Shown: positions 8,598 to 18,202, numbered from the stretch's first letter. The stretch: DNA of 64,000 nt from Sphingomonas sp. (GCF_019746665.1 NZ_JAIERS010000017.1:97769-161768); one strand, 5' to 3'. Numbers and translations are program-made. The notes: generated by a model from the sequence alone, not told the origin.

Positions 8598-8966
8598 CTA
8601 GGGGGAATGGGGGAGCGTCAGCGCAAGGCGACCCACACAGGCAGCGAGGCGGCGATCAACGGTCCATAGTCGCGTTCCATGCGCCTGTGCCGATGCCAAC
8701 AAATGCGCGTCGCTATAACCGATACCGGACCCGACCAGGCGCTCACGCTCGATGAAATCACGCACGGCCTTAGCGGGCAGGAAGGTCAATCGCGGAAGAA
8801 GGTCGAGAAAGAAAAGCGTATTTTCGCGGTCGGGAATACCGCCCAAGGCAAGTTCGCCAATGATCACGTCATGCGTCACGACGCGCTCCTCCGCGAGCAA
8901 TTCGACAAGCCGAACGTTGGCGCGTTTGAAGTGATCGACCCAAATACCAGTGTCGACCAGGATCAT
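8598..8966 (-). CDS. vapC: VapC-type PIN-domain ribonuclease toxin
   Basis: A 122-residue PIN-domain protein. The four acidic metal-binding residues are visible: Asp5 ([12 protein letters not shown]), Glu38 (IIGELALGG), Asp86 ([10 protein letters not shown]) and Asp104 (LWTVDRRL). VapC toxins cleave tRNA or rRNA and are neutralised by VapB. The ATG at 8966 lies two bases after the vapB stop, the standard antitoxin-first layout; an upstream in-frame ATG would overlap vapB and is not preferred. Which RNA it cleaves cannot be told. Confidence 0.9.
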   Translation of the reverse strand: MILVDTGIWVDHFKRANVRLVELLAEERVVTHDVIIGELALGGIPDRENTLFFLDLLPRLTFLPAKAVRDFIERERLVGSGIGYSDAHLLASAQAHGTRLWTVDRRLAACVGRLALTLPHSP

Positions 8967-8968
8967 GG

Positions 8969-9151
8969 TCAACGGCGTTCGGGCGCCCATGCGTTCGCGT
9001 CCGCCCCGCCAAGCGCTGCGAGTTTCCGACCCGCCTCCTGCGCGACGAGTCGGCGTAAGGCCTCATCAAACAGGCGCGGAAGTTCGTCGATCCCGCTCAA
9101 CGTCTTTGCGTCAGCGAGCAGTCGCTCGTCGATTTGAACCAGCATTTCCAT
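8969..9151 (-). CDS. vapB: VapB-type antitoxin
   Basis: A 60-residue protein with a GGAG ribosome binding site just upstream. The sequence (MLVQIDERLLADAKTLSG, then DEALRRLVAQEAGRKL) matches the VapB/DUF2191 pattern: an N-terminal ribbon-helix-helix-like DNA-binding strand and helix, then a C-terminal segment that wraps the toxin. It ends GGADANAWAPERR, a Trp-containing tail plausible for toxin binding. It starts 9 bases after purL ends, so it may also receive purL transcription. Confidence 0.8.
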   Translation of the reverse strand: MEMLVQIDERLLADAKTLSGIDELPRLFDEALRRLVAQEAGRKLAALGGADANAWAPERR

Positions 9152-9160
9152 GTCGGCTCC

Positions 9161-11380
9161 TTAGCCGATTTCGCCCGCCCCTTCCATCAGCGCCGGGAAG
9201 AACCCCTCATGCGCCGCGCGCAGTTCATCGAGGGTGACGACATGGTCCTTCGCCGGGCATTCGACGATGATCCGCCCGGTGATCGTGCGCCCGATCCGCT
9301 CCACCGGCACCCCGGCACGGGTGGAGGCGTGGAGGAAGTCGTGGAGATGCTCGTCGCGTACCGTCGCGACGTACAGCCCCTGATCCTCGGCGAAGTAAGT
9401 CGCCGCCAGGCCGTGCGGGACGGCTGCCGAAACCATCGCGCCGATCCCGCCCGCCAGCGCCATTTCGGCGATCGCGACGAGCAACCCGCCGTCCGCCACG
9501 TCATGCACGGCCGACAGCGCGCCCGCCTCGATCTGGCGGCGGACGAAAGCGCCGTGGCGGCGCTCTGCTTCCAGATCGACCCGCGGCGGTGCGCCATCCT
9601 CGCGCCCGTGCAGCTCGCGCAGCCAGAGTGACTGCCCGAGATCGTAACGTGGCTCGCCGATCAGCACGAGCACGTCCCCGGTCCCTTTGAAGGCGATCGT
9701 CGCGGCCTTGGTGTAGTCCTTGAGCAGCCCCACGCCGCCCACCGCCGGCGTCGGCAGGATCGCCGAGCCGCCGCCGGTCGCCTTGCTCTCATTGTAGAGC
9801 GACACATTGCCGCTCACGATCGGGAAATCGAGCGCGCGGCAGGCTTCCGCCATCCCCTCGATACAGCCAACGAGCTGCGCCATGATCTCAGGTCGCTGCG
9901 GGTTGGCGAAGTTGAGGCAATCGGTCGCGGCGAGCGGCGTCGCGCCCACCGCGCAGAGGTTGCGCCAAGCTTCCGCGATCGCTTGCTTCCCACCTTCATG
10001 GGGCTCCGCGTAGCAATAGCGCGGGGTGCAATCGGTGGTAATGGCGAGCGCTTTCTTGGTGCCATGCACCCGCACCACCGCCGCGTCGCCGCCGGGGGGC
10101 TGGAGCGTGTCCCCGCCGACCTTCTGGTCATATTGCTCCCAAATCCAGCGTCGGCTGGCGAGATCGGGCGAGGCCATCAGCTTCAGCAGATCGCCCGCGA
10201 CATCCATCGTCGTCGGCGCATCGGCGAGCGGCGCGGCCTGCGGAGCAGGAGTATAGGGCCGGTCGTAGAGCGGTGCATCGTCGGCGAGCGGCCCGAGCGG
10301 AATATCCGCCACCTTATCGCCGTGGTGGAAGAGCTCCATCCGGCCGGTATCGGTAACTTCCCCGATCACCGCGAAATCGAGCTGCCATTTGCGGAAGATC
10401 GCCTCCGCCTCGGCCTCGCGACCGGGTTTCAGCACCATCAGCATCCGCTCCTGGCTCTCGGAGAGCATCATCTCATAGGCGGTCATGCCGGTTTCGCGGC
10501 ATGGCACCTTGTCCATCTCCAGCCGGATGCCGACGCCGCCCTTCGACGCCATCTCCACCGACGAACTGGTGAGACCCGCCGCGCCCATATCCTGAATGGC
10601 GACAATCGCGTCCGACGCCATCAACTCCAGGCAGGCCTCGATGAGCAGCTTTTCGGTGAAGGGATCGCCGACTTGCACCGTCGGCCGCTTTTCTTCGGCA
10701 TCCTCGCCGAAGTCGGCCGAGGCCATCGTCGCCCCGTGGATGCCGTCGCGTCCGGTCTTGGAGCCGACATAGACCACCGGATTGCCGATGCCGGCGGCCG
10801 CCGAATAAAAGATCTTGGCGGTCTCGGCGACGCCCACCGTCATCGCGTTGACCAGGATATTGCCGTCATAGGCCGCGTGGAAATTCACCTCCCCGCCCAC
10901 CGTCGGCACCCCGACGCAATTGCCATAGCCGCCGATCCCCGCGACCACGCCGGCGATCAGGTGGCGCATCCTGGGGTGATCGGGCCGGCCGAAGCGCAGC
11001 GCGTTCATATTCGCGACCGGCCGTGCGCCCATCGTGAACACGTCGCGGAGGATACCACCGACGCCGGTCGCCGCGCCCTGATAGGGCTCGATGTAGCTGG
11101 GGTGGTTGTGGCTTTCCATCTTGAAGATGGCGGCCTGGCCGTCGCCAATGTCGATCACGCCTGCATTCTCGCCCGGCCCCTGGATCACCCAGGGGGCGCT
11201 CGTCGGCAGCTTCTTCAGGTACAGCCGGCTCGATTTATAGCTGCAATGCTCGGACCACATGACCGAGAAGATCCCAAGCTCGGTGAGGTTCGGCACGCGG
11301 CCAAGCGCCGCGACGACGCGCTCATATTCCTCGGGGCTCAGCCCATGCTGGGCGACGATCTCGGGCGTGATCTCGGTCAT
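9161..11380 (-). CDS. purL: Phosphoribosylformylglycinamidine synthase subunit PurL
   Basis: PurL catalyses ATP-dependent amidation of FGAR to FGAM in purine synthesis, together with PurS and PurQ. At 739 residues this is the small bacterial PurL. Visible landmarks include the catalytic-His segment [30 protein letters not shown], the two AIRS-like halves, [16 protein letters not shown], and [10 protein letters not shown]. The ATG at 11380 is the only start that retains the N-terminal helix [14 protein letters not shown]. No purS or purQ is adjacent. Confidence 0.97.
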   Translation of the reverse strand: MTEITPEIVAQHGLSPEEYERVVAALGRVPNLTELGIFSVMWSEHCSYKSSRLYLKKLPTSAPWVIQGPGENAGVIDIGDGQAAIFKMESHNHPSYIEPYQGAATGVGGILRDVFTMGARPVANMNALRFGRPDHPRMRHLIAGVVAGIGGYGNCVGVPTVGGEVNFHAAYDGNILVNAMTVGVAETAKIFYSAAAGIGNPVVYVGSKTGRDGIHGATMASADFGEDAEEKRPTVQVGDPFTEKLLIEACLELMASDAIVAIQDMGAAGLTSSSVEMASKGGVGIRLEMDKVPCRETGMTAYEMMLSESQERMLMVLKPGREAEAEAIFRKWQLDFAVIGEVTDTGRMELFHHGDKVADIPLGPLADDAPLYDRPYTPAPQAAPLADAPTTMDVAGDLLKLMASPDLASRRWIWEQYDQKVGGDTLQPPGGDAAVVRVHGTKKALAITTDCTPRYCYAEPHEGGKQAIAEAWRNLCAVGATPLAATDCLNFANPQRPEIMAQLVGCIEGMAEACRALDFPIVSGNVSLYNESKATGGGSAILPTPAVGGVGLLKDYTKAATIAFKGTGDVLVLIGEPRYDLGQSLWLRELHGREDGAPPRVDLEAERRHGAFVRRQIEAGALSAVHDVADGGLLVAIAEMALAGGIGAMVSAAVPHGLAATYFAEDQGLYVATVRDEHLHDFLHASTRAGVPVERIGRTITGRIIVECPAKDHVVTLDELRAAHEGFFPALMEGAGEIG

Positions 11381-11389
11381 GCGCGGGCT

Positions 11390-12385
11390 TTAGCGAGCGC
11401 GGGCGGGCGCGTCACCTATTCCAGGCAAAGCGACTTGCCGGTTAAGGAAGCTGGCGAGATCCGCCGCGCTCTGATCGGGGCGTTCCTCCATCGGCACGTG
11501 CCCGGTCTTGGGATAGACGACCACCTCGGCCTGCGGGATGTTGGCGGCGAACCAGCGGGCGGAACTCGCGGGGATCAGCGAATCATTCGCCCCCCACAGA
11601 ATCAGCACCGGCATGGCGAGCGCGTGGAGCCGGGCAGGAGTGGCCGGATCGGACGTACCGGCGAAGCGCTGCAGCGTCGCGGTGCGGTTGCCGGGATAGC
11701 GCAGCAGCTCCCAATAGCGATCGATCATCGCCGGGGTGACGAGCGATCGGTCGTAAAACGCATCGGGCAGGCTGCCGGCGATGAAACCGCGAGGGGTGAT
11801 TTCCGCCGCGATCTCGCGCAGCACCGGCGTGCGGGCGACGCGGAAGGCGAACGGAAGCCTGGCGCCCTTGGGCTCGGGCTGGCCTGAGGCGTCGACTAGA
11901 ACCAGCGCCCGCAATCGCTCAGGATGCCACAGCGCATAATGCCAGGCGACCGAGCCGCCCATCGAATTGCCCGCCAGCACGAACTTGGGGATCTTCAGTT
12001 TCAGCCGCAGCCGCTCGACCACATCGGCGAAGGCACGCGGCCCATAAGCATGGCTGGGGCTGGGGCCGGTAAGGCCGTGGCCGGGAAAGTCGAACCGGAT
12101 CACCCGATAGGCGCCCTGCAACCGCTGCGCCCAGGGTTCCCAGGTGTGCAACGAGGCATTCGAGCCGTGGAGCAGCATCAGCACCGGCGCGTCACGCGGG
12201 CCGGTATCGCGCACATGGAGCGTGAGGCCACCGCCCAGATCAACGAATTGCGAAGGCGAGGGCGCATATTTGGCGCGCATTGCCTTGGGATCGGTATCGG
12301 GGGTGCGGAACCAGAGGAAGGCAATGAGCAGGCCAACCAAGACCAGCCCCAATCCAATTCCGATGATCCGCCAGAGATTCCGCAT
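11390..12385 (-). CDS. Membrane-anchored alpha/beta hydrolase
   Basis: A 331-residue alpha/beta-fold hydrolase with an N-terminal transmembrane anchor (IIGIGLGLVLVGLLIAFLWF). The oxyanion HGSNAS turn, the nucleophile elbow GNSMGGS, an acid in LILWGANDSLIP and the catalytic His in KTGHVPMEE are present. The fold hydrolyses esters, amides or epoxides, and the substrate cannot be read from sequence. It follows purL by 9 bases on the same strand and precedes a TetR gene with a 54-base gap. Confidence 0.85.
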   Translation of the reverse strand: MRNLWRIIGIGLGLVLVGLLIAFLWFRTPDTDPKAMRAKYAPSPSQFVDLGGGLTLHVRDTGPRDAPVLMLLHGSNASLHTWEPWAQRLQGAYRVIRFDFPGHGLTGPSPSHAYGPRAFADVVERLRLKLKIPKFVLAGNSMGGSVAWHYALWHPERLRALVLVDASGQPEPKGARLPFAFRVARTPVLREIAAEITPRGFIAGSLPDAFYDRSLVTPAMIDRYWELLRYPGNRTATLQRFAGTSDPATPARLHALAMPVLILWGANDSLIPASSARWFAANIPQAEVVVYPKTGHVPMEERPDQSAADLASFLNRQVALPGIGDAPARAR

Positions 12386-12439
12386 GGCGCAACCCTAACG
12401 CGGCCGCTTGCCCGAACTCAAGGATTGAGCGGCGAAGCG

Positions 12440-13057
12440 CTATGGCATGTCGCGATCGCGGGGTGAGGTGGGTGCCGGGGCTTGCGGCCCGGCTGAGAAC
12501 GGAACGCACGTCATGCTCGCCACCAGCGCGAAGGGGGCGGCGGATTGCTGGATGCGCGCGACGATCCAGGCGCCTTCCAGCGCGATCGCGAGCCGATCGG
12601 CGAAGTCCCGCGCCTGATCGGGGCCATGGCCGAAATCTGCAAGATACCGGACGATGATCGCGGCCCAATCCGATAGCGCCGCCTGACCCGCCGCCGTCAG
12701 CCGTGCGGACTGCGGCATCGCATCGACCGCGATCGCCGCGATCGGGCAGCCGGCGCTGTAGGCGGACTTTTCAAACAAAGTCGCGAGCGCGGCGGCGAGG
12801 TGGTCCACGGCGTCTCGCGCGGAGGATGATCGGGCGAAAGCCTGCTCGATCAGTGCCCCTGTCAGCCGGCGTGACAAGTCGATCGCGGCTTCGCCCAGTT
12901 CTTCCTTTCCATCGGGGAAGTGATGGTAGAACGAGCCCTTGGGTGCCTGGCTCACCGCCAGCAGCTCGGTCAAGCCCACGCCATTATAGCCCTTGCTCCG
13001 GAACAGCTTCACGGCTGTGCCGATCATCTGGTCGCGAGCGTTGGAACGACGGGGCAT
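12440..13057 (-). CDS. TetR/AcrR family transcriptional regulator
   Basis: A 205-residue repressor. The N-terminal helix-turn-helix is visible in MIGTAVKLFRSKGYNGVGLTELL followed by APKGSFYHHFPDGKEELG, the recognition-helix signature of the TetR family, with an LmrA/YxaF-like C-terminal ligand domain (GCPIAAIAVDAM). It is divergent from the thioesterase/enoyl-CoA hydratase pair, and the 80-base gap contains a 16-base imperfect palindrome. That suggests autoregulation and control of the pair. The ligand may be an acyl-CoA or related hydrophobe, which is inference only. Confidence 0.88.
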   Translation of the reverse strand: MPRRSNARDQMIGTAVKLFRSKGYNGVGLTELLAVSQAPKGSFYHHFPDGKEELGEAAIDLSRRLTGALIEQAFARSSSARDAVDHLAAALATLFEKSAYSAGCPIAAIAVDAMPQSARLTAAGQAALSDWAAIIVRYLADFGHGPDQARDFADRLAIALEGAWIVARIQQSAAPFALVASMTCVPFSAGPQAPAPTSPRDRDMP

Positions 13058-13076
13058 GGCGGGACGATAGCGGTTG

Positions 13077-13120
13077 TATGGCGATTGGTCTAGTGATACG
13101 CTGCTATGGCGATCACCATA
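13077..13120. promoter_or_regulatory. Candidate TetR operator between divergent genes
   Basis: TATGGCGATCACCATA at 13105-13120 is a near-perfect palindrome centred on GATC (one base pair mismatched). The half-site TATGGCGAT is repeated at 13077-13085. Both copies lie between the TetR start at 13057 and the thioesterase start at 13138, the usual place for a TetR operator. Binding is inferred. Confidence 0.45.
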
Positions 13121-13137
13121 TAACGGAGCCGGATGCG

Positions 13138-13572
13138 ATGAGTGATACTTTGGCCATCGGCCGCGCGATCCTTGATGCGCAGCCCTTCAGCCGCCTGCTG
13201 GGCACGGAAATGACGCATTATGCCAATGGCAATGTCGAGCTGCGCCTGCCGATGACCGAGCGGCTACAGCAGCAGCATGGCTTCGCGCATGGCGGGGTGG
13301 TTGCCTATCTCGCGGACAATGCGCTGACGTTCGCGGCGGGGCTGGCCATGGGGGGCGGTGTGCTGACCGCGGAAACCAAGGTCAACATGATGCGCCCGGC
13401 GATCGGCGAACTGCTGATCGCACGCGCGACTACGCTCAGCTTCGGGCGCACACAGGGCGTCGCGCGCTGCGAAATCTACGCGGTGCGCGACGGGGAGGAA
13501 GTGCTGTGTGCCGCCGGCCAGGGCACGGTGCTGCGCGCTCGCCAGCCCTCTGGCGAGGCGTTGACCCAATGA
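13138..13572 (+). CDS. PaaI-type hotdog-fold thioesterase
   Basis: A 144-residue hotdog-fold protein. The helix-and-strand signature HGFAHGGVVAYLADNAL (the HGG[VM] motif of PaaI-like acyl-CoA thioesterases) is followed by TAETKVNMMRPAIGELLIARA and a final strand. It probably hydrolyses an acyl-CoA. The ATG at 13138 follows a GGAG ribosome binding site; longer in-frame forms would cross the TetR operator. It overlaps the enoyl-CoA hydratase by 4 bases (ATGA). Confidence 0.87.
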   Translation: MSDTLAIGRAILDAQPFSRLLGTEMTHYANGNVELRLPMTERLQQQHGFAHGGVVAYLADNALTFAAGLAMGGGVLTAETKVNMMRPAIGELLIARATTLSFGRTQGVARCEIYAVRDGEEVLCAAGQGTVLRARQPSGEALTQ

Positions 13573-14339
13573 GCACGATTTCGGTCCGTACCCATGCTCG
13601 TGTGACGATCGTCACGATCGAGCGGCCCGAGTGTCGCAACGCGGTCGATCTCGCGACCGCGCAAGCCCTGCTCGCCGCGTTCAAGGCGTTCGACGCCGAT
13701 CCTGAAGCGGATGTTGCCATTTTGGCAGGGGCGGGCGGGGCGTTCTGCGCCGGCGCCGACCTGCGCGCCCTGGCCGAGGGCGAGCGCAAGCCCATCGAGC
13801 CGGTCGGCGATTTCGCGCCGATGGGGCCTACCCGACTTCGGCTCGGTAAGCCGGTGATCGCCGCGATCGAGGGGCCGGCGGTCGCGGGCGGGATGGAATT
13901 GGCGCTATGGTGTGATCTGCGCATCGCTGGCCGCTCGGCGGTGATGGGTATCTTCAACCGACGATTCGGGGTGCCGCTGGTCGATCTCGGCACGATCCGG
14001 CTGCCGCGGATTGTTGGCGAAGGGCGCGCGTTGGAACTGATCCTCACCGGGCGCGCGGTCGCCGCCGACGAAGCGCTGCGCATCGGGCTGGTGAATGAAG
14101 TGGTCGATGACGGTGGTGCGCTCGCTCGCGCGACCGCGCTCGCCGCGCAGCTATGCGCCTTTCCGCAGACGGCGCTGCGCAACGATCGCCGATCGCTGAT
14201 GGAGCAATGGTCGCTTGGCGAGGCCGAGGCGATCGCGCGAGAGATCAAGCTCGGCCGCGCCACGATCGCGAGCGGCGAAACGCTCGCCGGTTCCAAGCGC
14301 TTCAGCGATGGCGCTGGACGTCATGGCGCGTTCGGGTAG
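13569..14339 (+). CDS. Enoyl-CoA hydratase/isomerase family protein
   Basis: A 256-residue crotonase-fold protein. The first oxyanion loop appears as GAGGAFCAGADLRALAEG and the second region as KPVIAAIEGPAVAGGMELALWCDLRIAG; the catalytic region continues with RRFGVPLVDLGTIRLPRIVG. In true hydratases the second catalytic Glu lies near this last segment; here DLGTIRLP differs from EYGL-type hydratases, so the reaction could be hydration, isomerisation or another crotonase chemistry. It is translationally coupled to the thioesterase. The pair is likely a small acyl-CoA unit controlled by the TetR. Confidence 0.87.
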   Translation: MSTISVRTHARVTIVTIERPECRNAVDLATAQALLAAFKAFDADPEADVAILAGAGGAFCAGADLRALAEGERKPIEPVGDFAPMGPTRLRLGKPVIAAIEGPAVAGGMELALWCDLRIAGRSAVMGIFNRRFGVPLVDLGTIRLPRIVGEGRALELILTGRAVAADEALRIGLVNEVVDDGGALARATALAAQLCAFPQTALRNDRRSLMEQWSLGEAEAIAREIKLGRATIASGETLAGSKRFSDGAGRHGAFG

Positions 14340-14359
14340 CGGCGGGAAGGAGTAAGGCT

Positions 14360-15709
14360 TCACTCCTCGCGCGCGAGCCACGCCTCCAGCCATTTGATCG
14401 TATAGTCGCCCTGCTGGAATTGGGGATCGTCGAGCAGCGCCTGATGGAGCGGGATCGTCGTCGTCACGCCCTCCACCACGAATTCCTTCAGCGCCCGCCG
14501 CAGCCGCTTGAGCGCGCCCTCGCGGGTGTGACCCCAGACGATCAGCTTGGCGATCATCGAATCGTAATAAGGCGGCACCCGATAGCCGGCGTAGAGCCCT
14601 GAATCGACGCGCACATTCATGCCCCCCGGCGCATGATAAGCCTTCACCAGCCCGGGCGAGGGCGCGAAGGTGCGCGGATCCTCGGCGTTGATCCGGCACT
14701 CAATGGCGTGGCCGCGAAACTCCACATCCTGCTGGCGCAGCGTCAGTGGATGCCCCTCGGCGATGCGGATTTGCTCGCGCACTAGGTCTAATCCGGTAAT
14801 CGCCTCGGTGACGGGGTGCTCCACCTGCAGGCGGGTGTTCATCTCGATGAAGTAGAACTCGCCCGCTTCCCATAGGAACTCGATCGTCCCGGCGCCGCGA
14901 TAGCCCATTTCCGCCATCGCGTTCGCGACGATGCCGCCCATCCGGTCGCGCTCGGCATGGCTCAGCACGGGGGAGGGCGCTTCCTCCAGTACCTTCTGGT
15001 GGCGGCGCTGGAGCGAGCAATCGCGCTCGCCCAAGTGAATGGCATTACCCTGGCCGTCGCCGAACACCTGGAATTCGATGTGACGCGGATTGCCCAGGTA
15101 TTTTTCCATGTAAACGGTCGCGTCGCCGAACGCGGCCTTAGCCTCGTTGCCAGCTTGCGCCATCAGGGTCTCGAGCTGATCCTCGCTCGCGACCACCTTC
15201 ATCCCGCGGCCGCCGCCCCCCGAGGCGGCCTTGATCAGTACCGGATAGCCGACGCGGGCGGCGATCGCCTTGGCCTCGTCGAGGCTCGCGATCGCCCCGT
15301 CCGACCCCGGCACCAGCGGCAGACCGAGCGCGCCGGCGGTTCGCTTGGCCTCCACCTTGTCGCCCATCGTGCGGATATGTTCGGGTTTGGGCCCGACGAA
15401 AATAATGTCGTGTGCCTCGACAATCTCGGCGAAGCGCGCATTCTCGCTTAGAAAGCCATAGCCGGGATGGATCGCGTCGGCGCCCGAGATTTCCGCCGCC
15501 GAAATAATCGCGGGGATGTTCAGATAGCTTTCGGCGGCGCTCGGCGGCCCAATGCAGATCGCCTGGTCGGCGAGGCGGACATGCATCGCGTCAGCGTCGG
15601 CGGTCGAATGCACCGCGACCGTCTCGATCCCCATTTCATGGCAGGCGCGGTGGATGCGCAGCGCGATCTCGCCGCGATTGGCGATCAGAAGCTTCTTGAT
15701 CTGCGCCAT
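14360..15709 (-). CDS. accC: Acetyl-CoA carboxylase, biotin carboxylase subunit
   Basis: AccC carboxylates biotin on BCCP with ATP and bicarbonate, the first half of malonyl-CoA synthesis. At 449 residues it has the N-terminal [16 protein letters not shown], the ATP-grasp glycine-rich loop [12 protein letters not shown], the HIEFQVFGD and [16 protein letters not shown] segments, [19 protein letters not shown], and [14 protein letters not shown]. The ATG at 15709 shares its A with the accB TGA, so translation is coupled. A GTG directly upstream would add one residue and is not preferred. It converges on the enoyl-CoA hydratase gene. Confidence 0.97.
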   Translation of the reverse strand: MAQIKKLLIANRGEIALRIHRACHEMGIETVAVHSTADADAMHVRLADQAICIGPPSAAESYLNIPAIISAAEISGADAIHPGYGFLSENARFAEIVEAHDIIFVGPKPEHIRTMGDKVEAKRTAGALGLPLVPGSDGAIASLDEAKAIAARVGYPVLIKAASGGGGRGMKVVASEDQLETLMAQAGNEAKAAFGDATVYMEKYLGNPRHIEFQVFGDGQGNAIHLGERDCSLQRRHQKVLEEAPSPVLSHAERDRMGGIVANAMAEMGYRGAGTIEFLWEAGEFYFIEMNTRLQVEHPVTEAITGLDLVREQIRIAEGHPLTLRQQDVEFRGHAIECRINAEDPRTFAPSPGLVKAYHAPGGMNVRVDSGLYAGYRVPPYYDSMIAKLIVWGHTREGALKRLRRALKEFVVEGVTTTIPLHQALLDDPQFQQGDYTIKWLEAWLAREE

Positions 15710-16206
15710 CACTCGATCACGATCAGCGGCTGGTCGAACTCGACCGGACGGCCATTGTCGACCAGCACCGCGGTGACGGTGCCCGCGCGCGGCGCGGCGA
15801 TCGGGTTCATCACCTTCATCGCCTCGATGATCAGCAGCGTATCGCCCGCCGCGACCTTCTGCCCGGTTGCGACGAACGGCGCCGCGCCCGGTTCGGGCGA
15901 GAGATAGACCGTGCCGACCATCGGTGACTTGACCGCGCCCGCCGCCGGCGCCGCAGGATCGGCGAGCAGCGGGGCGGAAGGTGCGGGGGCGGCTGGCGCC
16001 GGGGCCATGACCGGCGGCGCGTAGCTCGCCGGCAGCGGGGCGGCGACCGTCACCGCGCGGGCGACGCGCACCCGGCGCTCGCCGTCTTCCACTTCGATCT
16101 CGGTCAGCTGGGTTTCGTCAAGCACTGCCGCCAGTTGGCGGACCAGCTCGACATCGATGCGCATCTCGTCGCGCGGGGCGGGCTCGTCTTGGTGGGTTTC
16201 GGCCAT
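15709..16206 (-). CDS. accB: Acetyl-CoA carboxylase biotin carboxyl carrier protein
   Basis: A 165-residue BCCP. The N-terminal helical region ([20 protein letters not shown]) and a Pro/Ala-rich hinge (residues ~60-95) precede the C-terminal biotinyl domain [16 protein letters not shown] with biotin lysine in EAMKVMNPI. Most BCCPs have AMKM; a Val after the lysine is a mild deviation that should still be biotinylated. It forms an operon aroQ-accB-accC, with a 29-base gap from aroQ, an arrangement frequent in this group. Confidence 0.96.
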   Translation of the reverse strand: MAETHQDEPAPRDEMRIDVELVRQLAAVLDETQLTEIEVEDGERRVRVARAVTVAAPLPASYAPPVMAPAPAAPAPSAPLLADPAAPAAGAVKSPMVGTVYLSPEPGAAPFVATGQKVAAGDTLLIIEAMKVMNPIAAPRAGTVTAVLVDNGRPVEFDQPLIVIE

Positions 16207-16235
16207 GGTTAATCCCTGTTGCGCCGGCTTCTGTG

Positions 16236-16667
16236 TCAGAGCCGGACCGCCGCTTCAAGCGCGAGCAGATAGGAATGCGCACCGAAGCCGGCAATCGTCC
16301 CGCGCGCGACCGGGGCGACGTAGCTGGTGTGGCGGAAGGCTTCGCGTGCTTGCGGGTTCGATAAATGCACCTCGATCACCGGGGTTACGACCGCCTTCAC
16401 CGCGTCGTGCAGCGCGACCGAAGTGTGAGTGAAGCCGCCGGGGTTGAGCAACACCGCCTTTGCCCCCACCGCCTGTGCCTCGTGCAGCCAGTCGATCAGA
16501 TGCCCTTCATGGTTCGATTGGCGCAGATCGATGCTGACGCCGAGTTCGCGCGCGCGGTCTTCAAGCTGCGCCGCGATCTCGTCGAGCGTCGTACCCCCGT
16601 AGATTTGCGGTTCGCGCGTGCCCAAAAGATTGAGGTTGGCCCCGTTGAGCACATAAATCACGCTCAT
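16236..16667 (-). CDS. aroQ: Type II 3-dehydroquinate dehydratase
   Basis: A 143-residue type II enzyme that dehydrates 3-dehydroquinate in the shikimate pathway. The N-terminal [20 protein letters not shown] carries the catalytic Arg and Tyr; the usual LNGPN is LNGAN here. [30 protein letters not shown] and [17 protein letters not shown] hold the substrate-binding Asn, His and Ser/Arg. It begins the aroQ-accB-accC operon. The 127-base gap upstream separates it from the divergent small exported protein and should contain both promoters. Confidence 0.96.
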   Translation of the reverse strand: MSVIYVLNGANLNLLGTREPQIYGGTTLDEIAAQLEDRARELGVSIDLRQSNHEGHLIDWLHEAQAVGAKAVLLNPGGFTHTSVALHDAVKAVVTPVIEVHLSNPQAREAFRHTSYVAPVARGTIAGFGAHSYLLALEAAVRL

Positions 16668-16794
16668 TTCAATGCTCTCCCGGCAAAGCGCTTGTCTAGG
16701 CGAAGCGCACGGCGGCGCGAAGCCCGGATTTTCGGCAACGTGCCATTAACGCCTCGCTGTCACAGCGGAGGAAGACACCAACCGGGAGACATTC

Positions 16795-17076
16795 ATGTTC
16801 AGCTTCGTCCTCGCGCTTGCCACCGCCGCCCCAGCCGCCCCCGTCGCCGATCAGGCGATCAAGCCCGATCAGGTCGGCGCTACCGTGATCGAACTGTCGA
16901 TCTCCGCGACCGGCAAGGTCGACAAGTGCAAGGCCGTCGTCTCGAGCGGCGACGCCAAGCTCGACGACAAGGCCTGCAAGCTGTTCCTGGAAACCGAATA
17001 TCAGCCGAGCAAGGACGCCGCCGGCAAGCCGGTCGCCAGCGTTGAGCGCATCAGCCTCGCCTGGGCGCAAGACTAA
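16795..17076 (+). CDS. Small exported TonB-C-terminal-like protein
   Basis: A 93-residue protein with a GGGAG ribosome binding site. A hydrophobic N-terminus (MFSFVLALATAAPAAPVA) is a probable cleaved signal. The mature part ELSISATGKVDKCKAVVSSG, LDDKACKLFLETEYQPSKDAAGKPV follows the TonB C-terminal pattern (strand, G-x-V, C-x-V-SSG, LD..C, PA-x-D-x-x-G-x-P). The two Cys probably form a disulfide in the periplasm. It lacks a TonB anchor and proline spacer, so it is not a functional TonB; its role is unknown. Confidence 0.7.
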   Translation: MFSFVLALATAAPAAPVADQAIKPDQVGATVIELSISATGKVDKCKAVVSSGDAKLDDKACKLFLETEYQPSKDAAGKPVASVERISLAWAQD

Positions 17077-17087
17077 GCTTTGCTACG

Positions 17088-17141
17088 GCCGGCATGCCCC
17101 TCCCCAGCGGTGGGAGGGGCATGCCGGCGCGGTAAAACCGC
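17088..17141. repeat. Two adjacent hairpins between genes at 17.1 kb
   Basis: The first hairpin has two perfect 17-base arms (17088-17104 and 17112-17128; core GCATGCCCCTCCC) around a 7-base loop. The second, GCGGT-AAA-ACCGC, is at 17129-17141. No T-run follows, so a rho-independent terminator is not clear. It may be a palindromic repeat that stops transcription of the upstream small gene before thiSG, or protects its 3' end. Confidence 0.6.
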
Positions 17142-17186
17142 CATTTTGGTTTGAAGCCTGCGGCGGCACGCCCTAGATCGCCCGGC

Positions 17187-18197
17187 ATGGACCAACATGT
17201 CGATGGCACGATCAGCCTTACCGTCAATGGCGAGCATCGCCGCGTTCGCGCGGGGCTTAGCCTCGCCGAACTCGCGCAGGAACTGGGCCTCGTGCCCGAA
17301 AAGGTCGCGGTCGAGCGCAACCTGGAAGTCGTACCGCGCTCGACTCTGACGGATGTGCGCGTCGCCGATGGCGATGCGATCGAGATCGTCCATTTCGTCG
17401 GCGGTGGCGATCATGCCGCGCCGATCGCCGAGGATGGCTGGACCGTAGCCGGCCACCATTTCCGTTCGCGGTTGATCGTCGGGACCGGCAAGTACAAGGA
17501 TTTCGCCGAGAACGCGGCCGCGGTCGAAGCCTCGGGCGCGGAGATCGTGACCGTCGCGGTGCGGCGGGTGAATGTCAGCGATCCCAAAGCGCCGATGCTC
17601 ACCGATTTCATCGACCCCAAGAAAATCACCTACCTGCCCAACACCGCCGGCTGCTTCACCGCCGAGGATGCGATCCGCACGCTGCGCCTGGCACGCGAGG
17701 CGGGCGGCTGGGAATTGGTGAAGCTGGAAGTGCTGGGTGAGGCGAAGACGCTCTACCCCGACATGGTCGAAACGCTGCGTGCGACCGAGATTCTGGCCAA
17801 GGAAGGCTTTAAGCCCATGGTCTATTGCGTCGACGACCCCATCGCCGCCAAGCGGCTGGAGGATGCGGGCGCGGTCGCGATCATGCCCTTGGGTGCGCCG
17901 ATCGGCTCGGGTCTTGGCATCCAGAACCGGGTGACGATCCGCCTGATCGTCGAAGGCGCGAAGGTGCCGGTGCTGGTCGACGCGGGCGTCGGCACCGCGT
18001 CCGACGCGGCGGTCGCGATGGAGCTGGGTTGCGACGGGGTGCTGATGAACACCGCCATCGCCGAGGCGCGCGATCCGGTACGGATGGCGCGGGCGATGCG
18101 CCATGCGGTGGAGGCGGGGCGGCTTGCTTATCTTGCGGGGCGCATGGGACAGCGACGCTATGCTGATCCGTCGAGCCCCTTGGCAGGGCTGATCTAG
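17187..18197 (+). CDS. thiG: Fused ThiS sulfur carrier and ThiG thiazole synthase
   Basis: A 336-residue protein. Residues 1-74 are ThiS-like ([37 protein letters not shown]), ending in the Gly-Gly that is the free thiocarboxylate end in separate ThiS. Residues ~80-336 are ThiG, with GTGKYKDF, the Schiff-base lysine in [27 protein letters not shown] and the phosphate-binding [20 protein letters not shown]. ThiG builds thiamin thiazole phosphate from DXP, ThiS-COSH and dehydroglycine. The fusion buries the ThiS C-terminus. The ATG at 17187 was chosen; a start at 17151 adds an unrelated dozen residues. Confidence 0.92.
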   Translation: MDQHVDGTISLTVNGEHRRVRAGLSLAELAQELGLVPEKVAVERNLEVVPRSTLTDVRVADGDAIEIVHFVGGGDHAAPIAEDGWTVAGHHFRSRLIVGTGKYKDFAENAAAVEASGAEIVTVAVRRVNVSDPKAPMLTDFIDPKKITYLPNTAGCFTAEDAIRTLRLAREAGGWELVKLEVLGEAKTLYPDMVETLRATEILAKEGFKPMVYCVDDPIAAKRLEDAGAVAIMPLGAPIGSGLGIQNRVTIRLIVEGAKVPVLVDAGVGTASDAAVAMELGCDGVLMNTAIAEARDPVRMARAMRHAVEAGRLAYLAGRMGQRRYADPSSPLAGLI

Positions 18198-18202
18198 CGA
18201 CC

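Noticed and set aside
9983..11887. Long open frame on the + strand opposite purL
   Set aside because: It is antisense to a full, motif-rich PurL. GC-rich third positions keep the opposite frame open, and the translation is His/Arg-rich with no family.
17077..17186. Possible thiamin pyrophosphate riboswitch before thiSG
   Set aside because: No CTGAGA or other thi-box core was found; the gap is filled by two simple hairpins.
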